Positions 7,081 to 14,659 of a DNA stretch of 17,491 nucleotides are shown piece after piece. A model generated the notes under the pieces. The model did no database searches and had not been told where the DNA came from. It was given only the letters and a program-made list of their open reading frames with translations. The translations under genes were made by a program, and so were the position numbers. The stretch spans positions 1 through 17,491 of the forward strand of contig JAZSDN010000005.1 in the NCBI GenBank assembly GCA_045531205.1, written 5' to 3'. Position 1 is the first letter of the stretch, and each line of letters starts with the position of its first letter. Origin of the DNA: JAZNQL01 sp045531205 (lineage in GTDB: Bacteria; Bacillota; Clostridia; UMGS1883; UMGS1540).

Positions 7081-7085
7081 AAATT

Positions 7086-7151
7086 TATTTAATATTGTGC
7101 AAAAAATATTTAATATTGTGTAAATACATATTAAAAAAAATAGAGTAAAAT
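7086..7151 (+). promoter_or_regulatory. Direct-repeat operator and promoter of the GH-like pair (copy 1)
   Basis: Two near-identical half-sites, TATTTAATATTGTGCAAA at 7086 and TATTTAATATTGTGTAAA at 7107, lie in the same direction with a 21-bp period. The 43-bp block 7086-7128 matches 12123-12165 at 41 positions. A -10 box TAAAAT (7146-7151) lies 24 bases after the second TTGTGT. A 17-bp spacer would place the -35 at AATACA (7123-7128), a poor -35. Direct repeats 21 bp apart touching a weak -35 are typical of AraC-type activator sites. The regulator itself is not in the window. Confidence 0.65.
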
Positions 7152-7172
7152 TAGGGTATGGAGGCGATGAAA

Positions 7173-9644
7173 ATGTCAAAAGATACAAGCATATTATTAC
7201 CCATTAAAAACGAAAATATAGTTTTAGAACATTTTCCTACCAAGATTCAGGCAGTAGTTTTCAGAATGTGGGAAATGGTACCTGCAAAAACCTTGGCAAA
7301 GGTTTTGGAAACTACAGAAGAAAATATCGAAAAGCTTGCCTTTGATATGGGACTTCCAAAACAAAAAAACCTTGAAAACTGGCTTTCAAAGGGATATATC
7401 ACAATAATAAGAAGTGCGTGGCACATTCTTCCCTACGAGCAGATACTTGACCTTATAGATATAAGTGCCGAAGAGTTGAGATTTATCCTGCGTGAAGATG
7501 ACTTTTTGGGCGAAAAGCTTGGTAGCTTTAAGCCTTACTGCGAAAAGGTAGTATACCGCCCTCTTACCGAGGAGGAAATGGCAAAAACTCAAAAAATAAA
7601 AGAAACAATGCTTGAAAGTGTGAGAATTTATGATGAAGAGGATACAGCTCTTCCCTTTGATTTCTTTACAGATAAAAGCTATAAAAAAACACAGGCGGAT
7701 GTACAAAACATTTCGGGAACAGAAGTTACAAAATCGTGGAAAATAGACGTAGATTTTAAAGAAGCAGACTTTTTTGCAGATATCTTTATAAAGCATTTTG
7801 CAAAAGATTTTGGCATAAGTCTTCAAAAGGGAAAAGGCGAAAAGAGTATTGTTTTAAAAGAAGATACTACCCTTTATGGAGAAGAACATAAGGTAGAAGT
7901 AACCCAAAACTCAATATGCATAAAAGCGGGCAAAAGCGTTGGTATTTTAAGAGGTTTGGGCTTTTTGCTTGATAAAGCAAACGAAGCGGGATGCCCGATA
8001 TTTGAAATAAAAGAATATAACCGCAAACCAAAGCTTGAAAACAGAATAATTTTTTCATACTGCGGATTATACACAACAGCACTTGACAAAGACCCCGAAG
8101 AATCATACCCCGAAGAGCTTTTGGAAAAGTATGCTCTTTTAGGAGTAAACGGCGTGTGGAATCAGGGCGTATTCTATAAGCTTATAAAATTCCCCTTTGG
8201 AGAAGACTTGTCGGAAGGGTATGAAAAACGAATTAAAAATCTTCGCCGCACCTGCGACCTTTTAGCTAAATACGGCATAAAATTCTGGATTTACATAAAT
8301 GAACCAAGAGCACTGCCCGAAGAATACTTTGAAGGTAACGAAGATTTGAAGGGGCAGAAAACAGAAGGAAAGGTAGCTTTCTGTACAAGTAAAAAAAGAG
8401 TACAGGAATACTTAGCAGCAGCTACAACCGAAATTTGCAAAAATGTACCAAATTTAGGCGGATTTATAACCATAACTGCATCCGAAAATCATACAAACTG
8501 CTATTCAAGAATGTATTTAAAAGAAATTGACTGCCCCGAGTGTAAAAAGAGAACACCGGCAGACATTGTAAGCGAAATAAACAACATAGTAGTAGATGCC
8601 GCAAAAAAAGTAAACCCCGAAATAGAGGTTATTGCCTGGACATGGGGATTTTTACAGCATGTTGGTCAAAGAGCTGCCACAAACAGTGCAATAGAAAAAC
8701 TTGATAAGAGAATTTCTGTTATGTGTACTGCGGAAGAACATCTTGACTTTAATATGTACGGAAAAGACTTTAATATATACGACTATACAATATCAAAGGT
8801 AAGCCCGTCTAAAATGACACTTGAATCATGGAAAAAAGCACGAGAAACAAACCATTCCTTAACTGCAAAGGTGCAGATAAATAACTCATGGGAATGTTCA
8901 ACAGTACCTTTTGTACCCGTATTCAAAACCATTGAACAGAATATGAAAAACATTCTGGCAGAGGGCGTTACAAATATGATGCTCAGCTGGACACTTGGGG
9001 GATACCCTTCCGATACTTTAAAAATAGCTTCGGCATACTTCTTTAACGATTCGCCCGATATGTACAGAGTTTTATACGGAAGCTATGCTGACGCAGTAAA
9101 AAAAGCTACTGCACTTTTCTCGGACGCATACAAGGAATATCCTAACTGTGACGGTCTTTATTTTGGCCCGCAAAACCCAGGTGCATCAAATCTTTTATAT
9201 AAAGAAAAATGTCCTTCTAAACCTACAATGACTTGCTTTACACACGATGATGTTTCGATTTGGGCAAAAGACTTTACATCTATCGAAGATTACGAAAATC
9301 AAATCAAACTTATTCACACAGGCTGGGCAAAGGGTATGGAAGAAATAAAAGATATGCCGGAGTGTGAATTTCGTGACTGTGCCCAAACCGTATATAATAT
9401 TTTCCGTTCCTGCCATAACCAGATAAAATATGTAAGACTTCGTGATGAAAAAGGTAATGCTTCAAAAATAATAGATGTATTAAAGGACGAAAAAGAGCTT
9501 GCAAAAAAGGCATACAGAATTATGCTTAAAAACTACTGCATAGGTTACGAAGCGGCAAACCATTACTATTATAACCGCAGTTATATGACCGAAAAAATAT
9601 TAAACTGCGAAAATCTTATTGAAAGTTTCAGTAAAAAGCTTTAA
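7173..9644 (+). CDS. Cytoplasmic GH20-like protein with HTH-like N-terminus, paralogue 2
   Basis: An 823-aa protein with the same domain order as the gene at 3807: HTH-like repeats near residues 32-61 and 82-112, a hexosaminidase domain-2-like segment near 190-285, and then the TIM-barrel-like core. Conserved landmarks are INEPRALP, FITITASEN (E441), CTAEEH, NNSWE and MLSWTLGGYPSD, plus the cysteines in FCTS, NCYSR and CPEC. No signal peptide is present. Three in-frame ATGs compete; 7173 is chosen because GGAGG (7160-7164) is eight bases upstream and because the resulting MSKDTSILLPIKNEN matches the start of the next gene. The ATG at 7158 is at or near the predicted transcription start. It is the first gene of a pair, 13 bases before its close duplicate. 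Confidence 0.8.
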   Translation: MSKDTSILLPIKNENIVLEHFPTKIQAVVFRMWEMVPAKTLAKVLETTEENIEKLAFDMGLPKQKNLENWLSKGYITIIRSAWHILPYEQILDLIDISAEELRFILREDDFLGEKLGSFKPYCEKVVYRPLTEEEMAKTQKIKETMLESVRIYDEEDTALPFDFFTDKSYKKTQADVQNISGTEVTKSWKIDVDFKEADFFADIFIKHFAKDFGISLQKGKGEKSIVLKEDTTLYGEEHKVEVTQNSICIKAGKSVGILRGLGFLLDKANEAGCPIFEIKEYNRKPKLENRIIFSYCGLYTTALDKDPEESYPEELLEKYALLGVNGVWNQGVFYKLIKFPFGEDLSEGYEKRIKNLRRTCDLLAKYGIKFWIYINEPRALPEEYFEGNEDLKGQKTEGKVAFCTSKKRVQEYLAAATTEICKNVPNLGGFITITASENHTNCYSRMYLKEIDCPECKKRTPADIVSEINNIVVDAAKKVNPEIEVIAWTWGFLQHVGQRAATNSAIEKLDKRISVMCTAEEHLDFNMYGKDFNIYDYTISKVSPSKMTLESWKKARETNHSLTAKVQINNSWECSTVPFVPVFKTIEQNMKNILAEGVTNMMLSWTLGGYPSDTLKIASAYFFNDSPDMYRVLYGSYADAVKKATALFSDAYKEYPNCDGLYFGPQNPGASNLLYKEKCPSKPTMTCFTHDDVSIWAKDFTSIEDYENQIKLIHTGWAKGMEEIKDMPECEFRDCAQTVYNIFRSCHNQIKYVRLRDEKGNASKIIDVLKDEKELAKKAYRIMLKNYCIGYEAANHYYYNRSYMTEKILNCENLIESFSKKL

Positions 9645-9657
9645 GGGGGAATGCAAA

Positions 9658-12129
9658 ATGTCAAAAAATACAAGCATATTATTACCCATTAAAAACGAAA
9701 ATATAGTTTTAAAACATTTTCCTACCAGTATGCAGGCAGTAGTTTTCAGAATGTGGGAAATGGTACCCGCAAAAAACCTGGCAAAGGTTTTAGAAACTAC
9801 AGAAGAAAACATCGAAAAGCTTGCTTTTGATATGGGACTTGCAAAACAAAAAAATCTTGAAAACTGGCTTTCAAAGGGATATATCACAATAATAAAAAAT
9901 GCTTGGCATATTCTTCCCTACGAGCAGATACTTGACCTTATAGATATAAGTGCAGAAGAGTTGAGATTTATCCTGCGTGAAGATGATTATTTGGGACAGA
10001 AGCTTGGTAACTTTAAGCCTTACTGCGAAAAGGTAGTATACCGCCCTCTTACCGAGGAAGAAAGGGTAAAAACCCAAAAAATCAAAAAAATAATGCAGGA
10101 AAACGTAAGAATTTTTGACGGCGAGGATGTATCGGTTCCCTTTGATTTCTTTACAGATAAAAGCTATAAGAAAACAGAAGCTGATGTTCAGAAAATTTCT
10201 GGCGTAAAGGTGGATACATCATGGAAAATAGATGTAGACTTTAAAGAAGCAGACTTTTTTGCAGATATCTTTATAAAGCATTTTGCAAAAGCTTTTGGTG
10301 TAAATCTTCAAAAGGGAAAAGGCGAAAAGAGTATTGTTTTAAAAGAAGATACTACCCTTTGCGGAGAAGAACATAAGGTGGAAGTAACCCAAAATTCAAT
10401 ATGCATAAAAGCGGGCAAAAGCGTTGGTATTTTAAGAGGTTTGGGCTTTTTGCTTGATAAAGCAAACGAAGCGGGATGCCCAATATTTGAAATAAAAGAA
10501 TATAAGCGTAAACCAAAGCTTGAAAACAGAATAATTTTTTCATACTGCGGATTATACACTACAGCACTTGATAAAGACCCCGAAGAGTCGTATCCTGAAG
10601 AGCTTTTGGAAAAGTATGCTCTTCTAGGAATAAACGGTGTGTGGAACCAGGGCATATTCTATAAGCTTATAAAATTCCCCTATGGAGAAGATTTGTCGGA
10701 AGGCTATGAAAAACGAATTGAAAATCTTAACCGCACCTGCACTCTTTTAGCTAAATACGGCATAAAATTCTGGCTTTACATAAACGAACCAAGAGCTCTG
10801 CCCGAGGAGTATTTTAAGGGCAATGAAGATTTAATGGGACAGAAAATAGATAATCATATAGCTTTCTGCACAAGCAAAAAAAGAGTCAGAGATTATCTTG
10901 CAAAGGCTACAACAGAAATTTGTAAAAATGTGCCGGATTTAGGTGGATTTATAACAATAAACGCAGGCGAAAATCTTACAAACTGCTATTCAAGAATGTA
11001 TTTAAAAGAGATTGACTGCCCCGAATGTAAAAAAAGAACAGGGGCAGACATAGTAAGCGAAATAAATAACATAATAGCAGACGCTGCAAAAAAAGTGAAT
11101 CCCGAAATAGAGGTTATAGGGTGGACATGGGGGTACTTGAGCCATATTGGCGGAGTTGATGCCATAGATACCGCGATAGAAAAAACAAATAAAAATGTAT
11201 CAATTATGTGTGCGGCAGAGGAAAGACTCGAGTTTACCATGTGCGGAACACAAATGCGCATAAAAGACTATACAATATCAAAAAGAATACCCTCGGATAT
11301 TGCTTTGCGCGGATGGGATACAGCTAAAAAAACAGGGCATACTATTACTGCAAAAATGCAGATAAATAACTCGTGGGAATGTTCAACAACTCCATTTGTA
11401 CCTGTATTTGAAACAATAGAAAGAAATGTTCAGGACGTAGTGGAATTAGGAGTTGGAAACATAATGCTCAGCTGGACACTTGGCGGATATCCGTCCGACA
11501 GCTTAAAAATTATATCGGCATATTTCTTTAACGATTCGCCCGATATGTACAGAGTTTTATACGGGGAAATGGCAGAAAAGGTTAAAAAAGCAAGCCATCT
11601 GTTTTCAAAAGCATTTAAAAATTTTCCAAATACAGAAGGACTTTATGAAGGACCGCAAAACCCCGGCGTTTCAAATCTTTTGTACAAAGAAAAAGTGGGC
11701 CTTGATTCTACAATGACATGCTTTGCTTATGATAGTGTTTTTCGCTGGGCAAACGGATTTACATCCGAAAAAGATTACGAAAATCAGTATAATCTTGTAT
11801 ATTCAATGTGGGAAGAAGGCTTAAAGGAAATAGAAGATATGCCAGAGTGTGAATTTTGCGACTGTGCAAAAATGGTACATAATATCTTCCGTTCAAGCCA
11901 TAACCAGATAAAATATATAAGACTTCGCAATGAGGGCGGCAATGCCTCCGAAATAATAGATATATTAAAGGATGAAAAAGAGCTTGCCAAAAAGGCTTAC
12001 AGAATAATGATTAAAAACTATTGTATGGGCTACGAGGCAGCAAACCATTACTATTATAACCAGAGCAATATGACCGAAAAAATATTAAATTGCGAAAATC
12101 TTATTGATGAATTTAGTAAAAATATTTAA
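9658..12129 (+). CDS. Cytoplasmic GH20-like protein with HTH-like N-terminus, paralogue 3 (tandem duplicate of paralogue 2)
   Basis: An 823-aa protein, the same length as its upstream neighbour and collinear with it at a constant offset of 2485 bases. All landmarks are kept: LREDDYLGQKLG closing the second HTH-like unit, INEPRALP, FITINAGEN (glutamate near 441), CAAEER, NNSWE and MLSWTLGGYPSD. The start at 9658 is supported by AAGGGGGA (9643-9650), which overlaps the TAA of the previous gene, so the two are translated from one transcript. Similarity is uneven: the first 110 residues and residues about 215-335 are nearly identical, while about 490-570 differ strongly, including around the AEE motif. 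This suggests that the duplicates have diverged in substrate pocket loops. Its last codons are part of the second copy of the 43-bp operator. Confidence 0.8.
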   Translation: MSKNTSILLPIKNENIVLKHFPTSMQAVVFRMWEMVPAKNLAKVLETTEENIEKLAFDMGLAKQKNLENWLSKGYITIIKNAWHILPYEQILDLIDISAEELRFILREDDYLGQKLGNFKPYCEKVVYRPLTEEERVKTQKIKKIMQENVRIFDGEDVSVPFDFFTDKSYKKTEADVQKISGVKVDTSWKIDVDFKEADFFADIFIKHFAKAFGVNLQKGKGEKSIVLKEDTTLCGEEHKVEVTQNSICIKAGKSVGILRGLGFLLDKANEAGCPIFEIKEYKRKPKLENRIIFSYCGLYTTALDKDPEESYPEELLEKYALLGINGVWNQGIFYKLIKFPYGEDLSEGYEKRIENLNRTCTLLAKYGIKFWLYINEPRALPEEYFKGNEDLMGQKIDNHIAFCTSKKRVRDYLAKATTEICKNVPDLGGFITINAGENLTNCYSRMYLKEIDCPECKKRTGADIVSEINNIIADAAKKVNPEIEVIGWTWGYLSHIGGVDAIDTAIEKTNKNVSIMCAAEERLEFTMCGTQMRIKDYTISKRIPSDIALRGWDTAKKTGHTITAKMQINNSWECSTTPFVPVFETIERNVQDVVELGVGNIMLSWTLGGYPSDSLKIISAYFFNDSPDMYRVLYGEMAEKVKKASHLFSKAFKNFPNTEGLYEGPQNPGVSNLLYKEKVGLDSTMTCFAYDSVFRWANGFTSEKDYENQYNLVYSMWEEGLKEIEDMPECEFCDCAKMVHNIFRSSHNQIKYIRLRNEGGNASEIIDILKDEKELAKKAYRIMIKNYCMGYEAANHYYYNQSNMTEKILNCENLIDEFSKNI

Positions 12130-12188
12130 TATTGTGCAAAAAATATTTAACATTGTATAAATACAAAAACTAAAAAATCTGTTAAAAT
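12123..12188 (+). promoter_or_regulatory. Direct-repeat operator and promoter of the M24/ASRT/creatininase unit (copy 2)
   Basis: The 43-bp block 12123-12165 repeats 7086-7128 with two mismatches. It again has two direct half-sites 21 bp apart (12123 and 12144). A TAAAAT -10 box (12183-12188) lies 24 bases after the second TTGTAT, exactly as in copy 1, and AATACA (12160-12165) is at the -35 place. The element starts inside the last two codons of the preceding gene, so the terminator of that gene, if any, is not obvious and read-through into 12240 is possible. Confidence 0.65.
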
Positions 12189-12200
12189 TAAAATAGATTA

Positions 12201-12218
12201 AGCAGTAATAATACTGCT
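12201..12218 (+). promoter_or_regulatory. Leader hairpin before the M24 gene
   Basis: AGCAGTA (12201-12207) pairs perfectly with TACTGCT (12212-12218) around ATAA. It lies between the predicted transcription start (about 12195) and AAGGAGG (12225-12231). It could be an operator or a transcript-stabilising 5' stem; there is no T-run. Confidence 0.4.
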
Positions 12219-12239
12219 AAATATAAGGAGGAAGAATTT

Positions 12240-13412
12240 ATGAGCAGAATATGTATACCCGATTACGAATACAAAGAAAGAATTGCCAAAGCAGCAAAAC
12301 TTATTCAGGCACGCGGACTTGACGTTATGGTAGTATCAAGCACAGAATCAGATTATGCAAACGCGAGATACTTCTCCGGCTTCTGGCCCCTGTTTGAAAG
12401 AGCAGGCGTTGCTATTTCAGCAACAGGCGAAGCAGCACTTATGGTTGGTCCTGAATGTATTATTTTTGCACAGGACGTTGCTAAAATCGACAAGATTTTC
12501 TGCCTCAGAGAATTCAGAGAATCAGCTGACCCTGCATACCCCGAACTTCATGCAGATACATTCAAGGATGTATTCAAAGCTATCGGCGTAACAGGCGAAA
12601 ATATTAAAATAGGTCTTGGAAGCTATGTTGAATGCACAATGCCTATATTTGAAGGCTTAAAAGACAGCTTCCCCAAAGCAGAAATTGTTAAATGTAACGA
12701 TATTATGGTTGAACTTCGTCAGATTAAATCCAAAAACGAGCTTGCTTGTATTCAGGAAGGCTTCCGTATAGTTGAGCTTGCTACAGATGAAGTTATCCGT
12801 AACTTAAAACCCGGGGTAACAGAATTGCAGATGGTTGGTATTGCACAGAAGGTTATTTACGAAGAAGGCGCAGAATACGAAGGACTTCCCATGTATGTAT
12901 TCAGCGAAAAATCAACAAGACACGCTATCAGCCGTAGCTGTTACAGAACAATTAACAAAGGCGATATCGTTCAGTTAAACCTTTCAGCTAAAATCGACGG
13001 TTATTCACCTGCTATAGGTCTTCCTGTAGTTATGGGTAAACTCGACGGCGAAAGAAGAAGAGTTGTTCAGTTCTGTAAAGATGCTCACGACTGGACAGTT
13101 TCACAACTTAAAGCAGGCGTTATGGCTTCAAGCATAGCTAAAGATTTCTATAAAATGTACGTTGACAACGGCTTTAAAGATAACTTTGTTTATGGCCCCT
13201 GCCACGGAACAGGTATGATAGAGGTTGAAGCTCCCTGGATGGAAACATCTTCAGATTATCCCTTGCAGGAAAATATGACATTCCAGGTTGACACATTTAT
13301 TTCGGGCGACGGCTTTGGTTGCAGATGGGAAATCGGCGCAGCCATCACAAAAGACGGTTGCCACGCTATGACAGACTACCTCAAGAAAGGAATTATAGAA
13401 ATCGATGTGTAA
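12240..13412 (+). CDS. M24-family 'pita-bread' hydrolase, creatinase-like, without canonical metal ligands
   Basis: A 390-aa cytoplasmic protein with the two-domain layout of creatinase and Xaa-Pro peptidases: a small N-terminal domain (about 1-160), then a pita-bread catalytic domain beginning at ELRQIKSKNELACIQEG. H228 (STRHAIS) matches the catalytic-site histidine of the fold. Of the five usual metal ligands, the first aspartate is N247 (QLNLSA), the second is A258 (GYSPAIG), the histidine is kept as H322 (CHGTG), the first glutamate is D351 (FQVDTF), and the last glutamate is kept as E364 (CRWEIG). Loss of both aspartates argues against a metallopeptidase and for a metal-free, creatinase-like hydrolase acting on a small C-N substrate. 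AAGGAGG eight bases upstream fixes the start. It overlaps the next gene by 8 bases and shares a unit with a creatininase-family gene. Confidence 0.85.
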   Translation: MSRICIPDYEYKERIAKAAKLIQARGLDVMVVSSTESDYANARYFSGFWPLFERAGVAISATGEAALMVGPECIIFAQDVAKIDKIFCLREFRESADPAYPELHADTFKDVFKAIGVTGENIKIGLGSYVECTMPIFEGLKDSFPKAEIVKCNDIMVELRQIKSKNELACIQEGFRIVELATDEVIRNLKPGVTELQMVGIAQKVIYEEGAEYEGLPMYVFSEKSTRHAISRSCYRTINKGDIVQLNLSAKIDGYSPAIGLPVVMGKLDGERRRVVQFCKDAHDWTVSQLKAGVMASSIAKDFYKMYVDNGFKDNFVYGPCHGTGMIEVEAPWMETSSDYPLQENMTFQVDTFISGDGFGCRWEIGAAITKDGCHAMTDYLKKGIIEIDV

Positions 13413-13776
13413 TGGAGCAGGAAAAAAAGTATGGATTTTGCCCGACTGTGAACTTCCAAAGGAAGGCGAAGGAATAGCAAAAGGCCACGAATCTGTAATC
13501 GTTGTAAACGACAGCGATAAGGATGCCAACATTTCGGTAAAGCTTTTCTTTGTTGACAAAGAACCATACGAAGAAATAAAATGGACAGTAGGCAAAGGCA
13601 AGGTACGTTGTTTCAGAACAAACAAGCCAAGCGATATGTGCGGCTATGAAGTTCCCTTTGAAACACAGTATGCTATAAAGCTTACATCCGATACAAATAT
13701 TGTTGTGCAGTACGGAAGACTTGACAACACCCAGGCAAACCTTTCGTTTTATACCACAATGGGTTACAGCGAATAA
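13405..13776 (+). CDS. ASRT-family protein (Anabaena sensory rhodopsin transducer-like)
   Basis: A 123-aa beta-rich soluble protein that fits the ASRT family over its full length: an N-terminal GKKVWILPDCELP, then GHESVIVVNDSDKDANISVKLFFVDKEP, a central VRCFRTNKP, and the C-terminal block YAIKLTSDTNIVVQYGRLD followed by the FYTTMGY end. The founding member interacts with a sensory rhodopsin, but most family members occur without rhodopsin and have been proposed to bind small molecules, probably sugars. No rhodopsin is present here. The ATG overlaps the end of the M24 gene (ATGTGTAA) and the ribosome binding site is poor (AAAGG 14 bases away), so translation is probably coupled. A role as ligand-binding partner of the two flanking enzymes is inferred from context. 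Confidence 0.88.
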   Translation: MCNGAGKKVWILPDCELPKEGEGIAKGHESVIVVNDSDKDANISVKLFFVDKEPYEEIKWTVGKGKVRCFRTNKPSDMCGYEVPFETQYAIKLTSDTNIVVQYGRLDNTQANLSFYTTMGYSE

Positions 13777-13787
13777 GGAGGTTTATT

Positions 13788-14522
13788 ATGGAACTTAATA
13801 TGAGCTTCCCAAGAGAAATAAATAAGGTTAAAGAAAACAGAATCCCTGTAGTTTTATGCGGCGGAACAGTTGAATACCATGGCCCTCATTGTTCTTATGG
13901 ATGCGACACGCTTGTTGCAGAAGGCCTTATAAAAAAGCTTGCCGAAAAAAAGGAGATTATGATAGCTCCTACAATTTATTACAGTCCTTCAAGCTATGCT
14001 GTTGCCGATGAAACAAGCGGTACAGTACATATAGACGAAGATGTTTTTGAAGCGTATCTGTTCCAGATTTTCACTAATATGCTGTGTGCAGGACTTCGCA
14101 ACATTTATGTTGTAATCCACCATCAGTTTGAGCAGGAAAATCTTATGCCAATGACACTTTCGTATATGAAAGCGGCAAAAAGAGCAACCATGCGTTACCT
14201 TGAAAAAACTCAAGGCTACGGCTGGTGGGGTTCCGAAAATTATGCAACCTATTACGAAAATTTAGGCGGCGGAGATGACCCCTTCTCGTGGATAAAGGTT
14301 ATTCCTACAATGAGCACCGAAGTGCAGAATGCAACAGGTTACGACCATGCAGGAAAATATGAGTGTTCAATTTTAATGTCACTTTATCCTGACGCTGTAA
14401 AGCTTGAAAGACTTGGCGATATCGACCACTGGTTTACAAAGAGTGCAGCAGAAGCAAGCACCGAAATCGGCGACGAAATGGTACGTCTTTCACTTGAATA
14501 TTTAGAAAAAAGAATTGTATAA
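13788..14522 (+). CDS. Creatininase-family amidohydrolase
   Basis: A 244-aa cytoplasmic protein. The creatininase metal-site signature is present: E29-Y-H31-GPH and D40 (VEYHGPHCSYGCD), then a histidine pair in VVIHHQFEQEN (H111/H112, E115), and the late motif DHAGKYECS (E192), the counterpart of GHAGE-ETS. Family members use two divalent metals to open cyclic amides (creatinine, formamidopyrimidines) or cut peptides (mycofactocin MftE). The usual GHGGN or GHYEN is replaced by HHQFEQEN, so the metal site or substrate may differ. AAGGAGG (13775-13781) overlaps the stop codon of the ASRT gene. Together with the creatinase-like gene the context suggests degradation of a cyclic amide or guanidino compound, but true creatinine use is not established. 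Confidence 0.85.
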   Translation: MELNMSFPREINKVKENRIPVVLCGGTVEYHGPHCSYGCDTLVAEGLIKKLAEKKEIMIAPTIYYSPSSYAVADETSGTVHIDEDVFEAYLFQIFTNMLCAGLRNIYVVIHHQFEQENLMPMTLSYMKAAKRATMRYLEKTQGYGWWGSENYATYYENLGGGDDPFSWIKVIPTMSTEVQNATGYDHAGKYECSILMSLYPDAVKLERLGDIDHWFTKSAAEASTEIGDEMVRLSLEYLEKRIV

Positions 14523-14567
14523 AAGTTTACTAAAAAAGAGAAACTTTGGGAAGGAATTATAGCAAAG

Positions 14568-14603
14568 AAAAATGTCTGTTTGGATATCCAAACAGACATT
14601 TTT
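14568..14603. terminator. Bidirectional terminator between convergent genes
   Basis: AAAAATGTCTGTTTGG (14568-14583) pairs perfectly with CCAAACAGACATTTTT (14588-14603) around ATAT. The A and T flanks make it work in both directions, which suits the convergent genes ending at 14522 (+) and 14660 (-). Confidence 0.9.
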
Positions 14604-14610
14604 CAAATTT

Positions 14611-14640
14611 CTTCTCAAAATTTCTCAAAACTTCTCAAAG
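14611..14640. repeat. Three tandem decamers
   Basis: CTTCTCAAAA, TTTCTCAAAA and CTTCTCAAAG follow each other without gap. They lie between the terminator and the stop of the minus-strand gene. No function is seen. Confidence 0.7.
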
Positions 14641-14659
14641 TCCGCAAAATTTAGTATTT

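Noticed and set aside
7158..7172. Upstream ATGs at 7158 and 7167 as start of the second GH-like gene
   Set aside because: GGAGG at 7160-7164 serves 7173; the first ATG overlaps the Shine-Dalgarno and lies at the predicted transcription start, and the duplicate gene begins with the same MSK.
9619..9657. Start of the third GH-like gene inside the second
   Set aside because: AAGGGGGA at 9643-9650 fits the ATG at 9658, and the extra 13 residues have no counterpart in the paralogue.
7086..12165. 43-bp repeats as ends of a mobile element carrying the GH-like pair
   Set aside because: They are direct, not inverted, contain ordered half-sites at fixed distance from -10 boxes, and no transposase or target-site duplication is seen.
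12240..13412. Annotation as Xaa-Pro aminopeptidase
   Set aside because: Two of the metal-ligand aspartates are replaced (N247, A258), which does not fit a dinuclear metallopeptidase.
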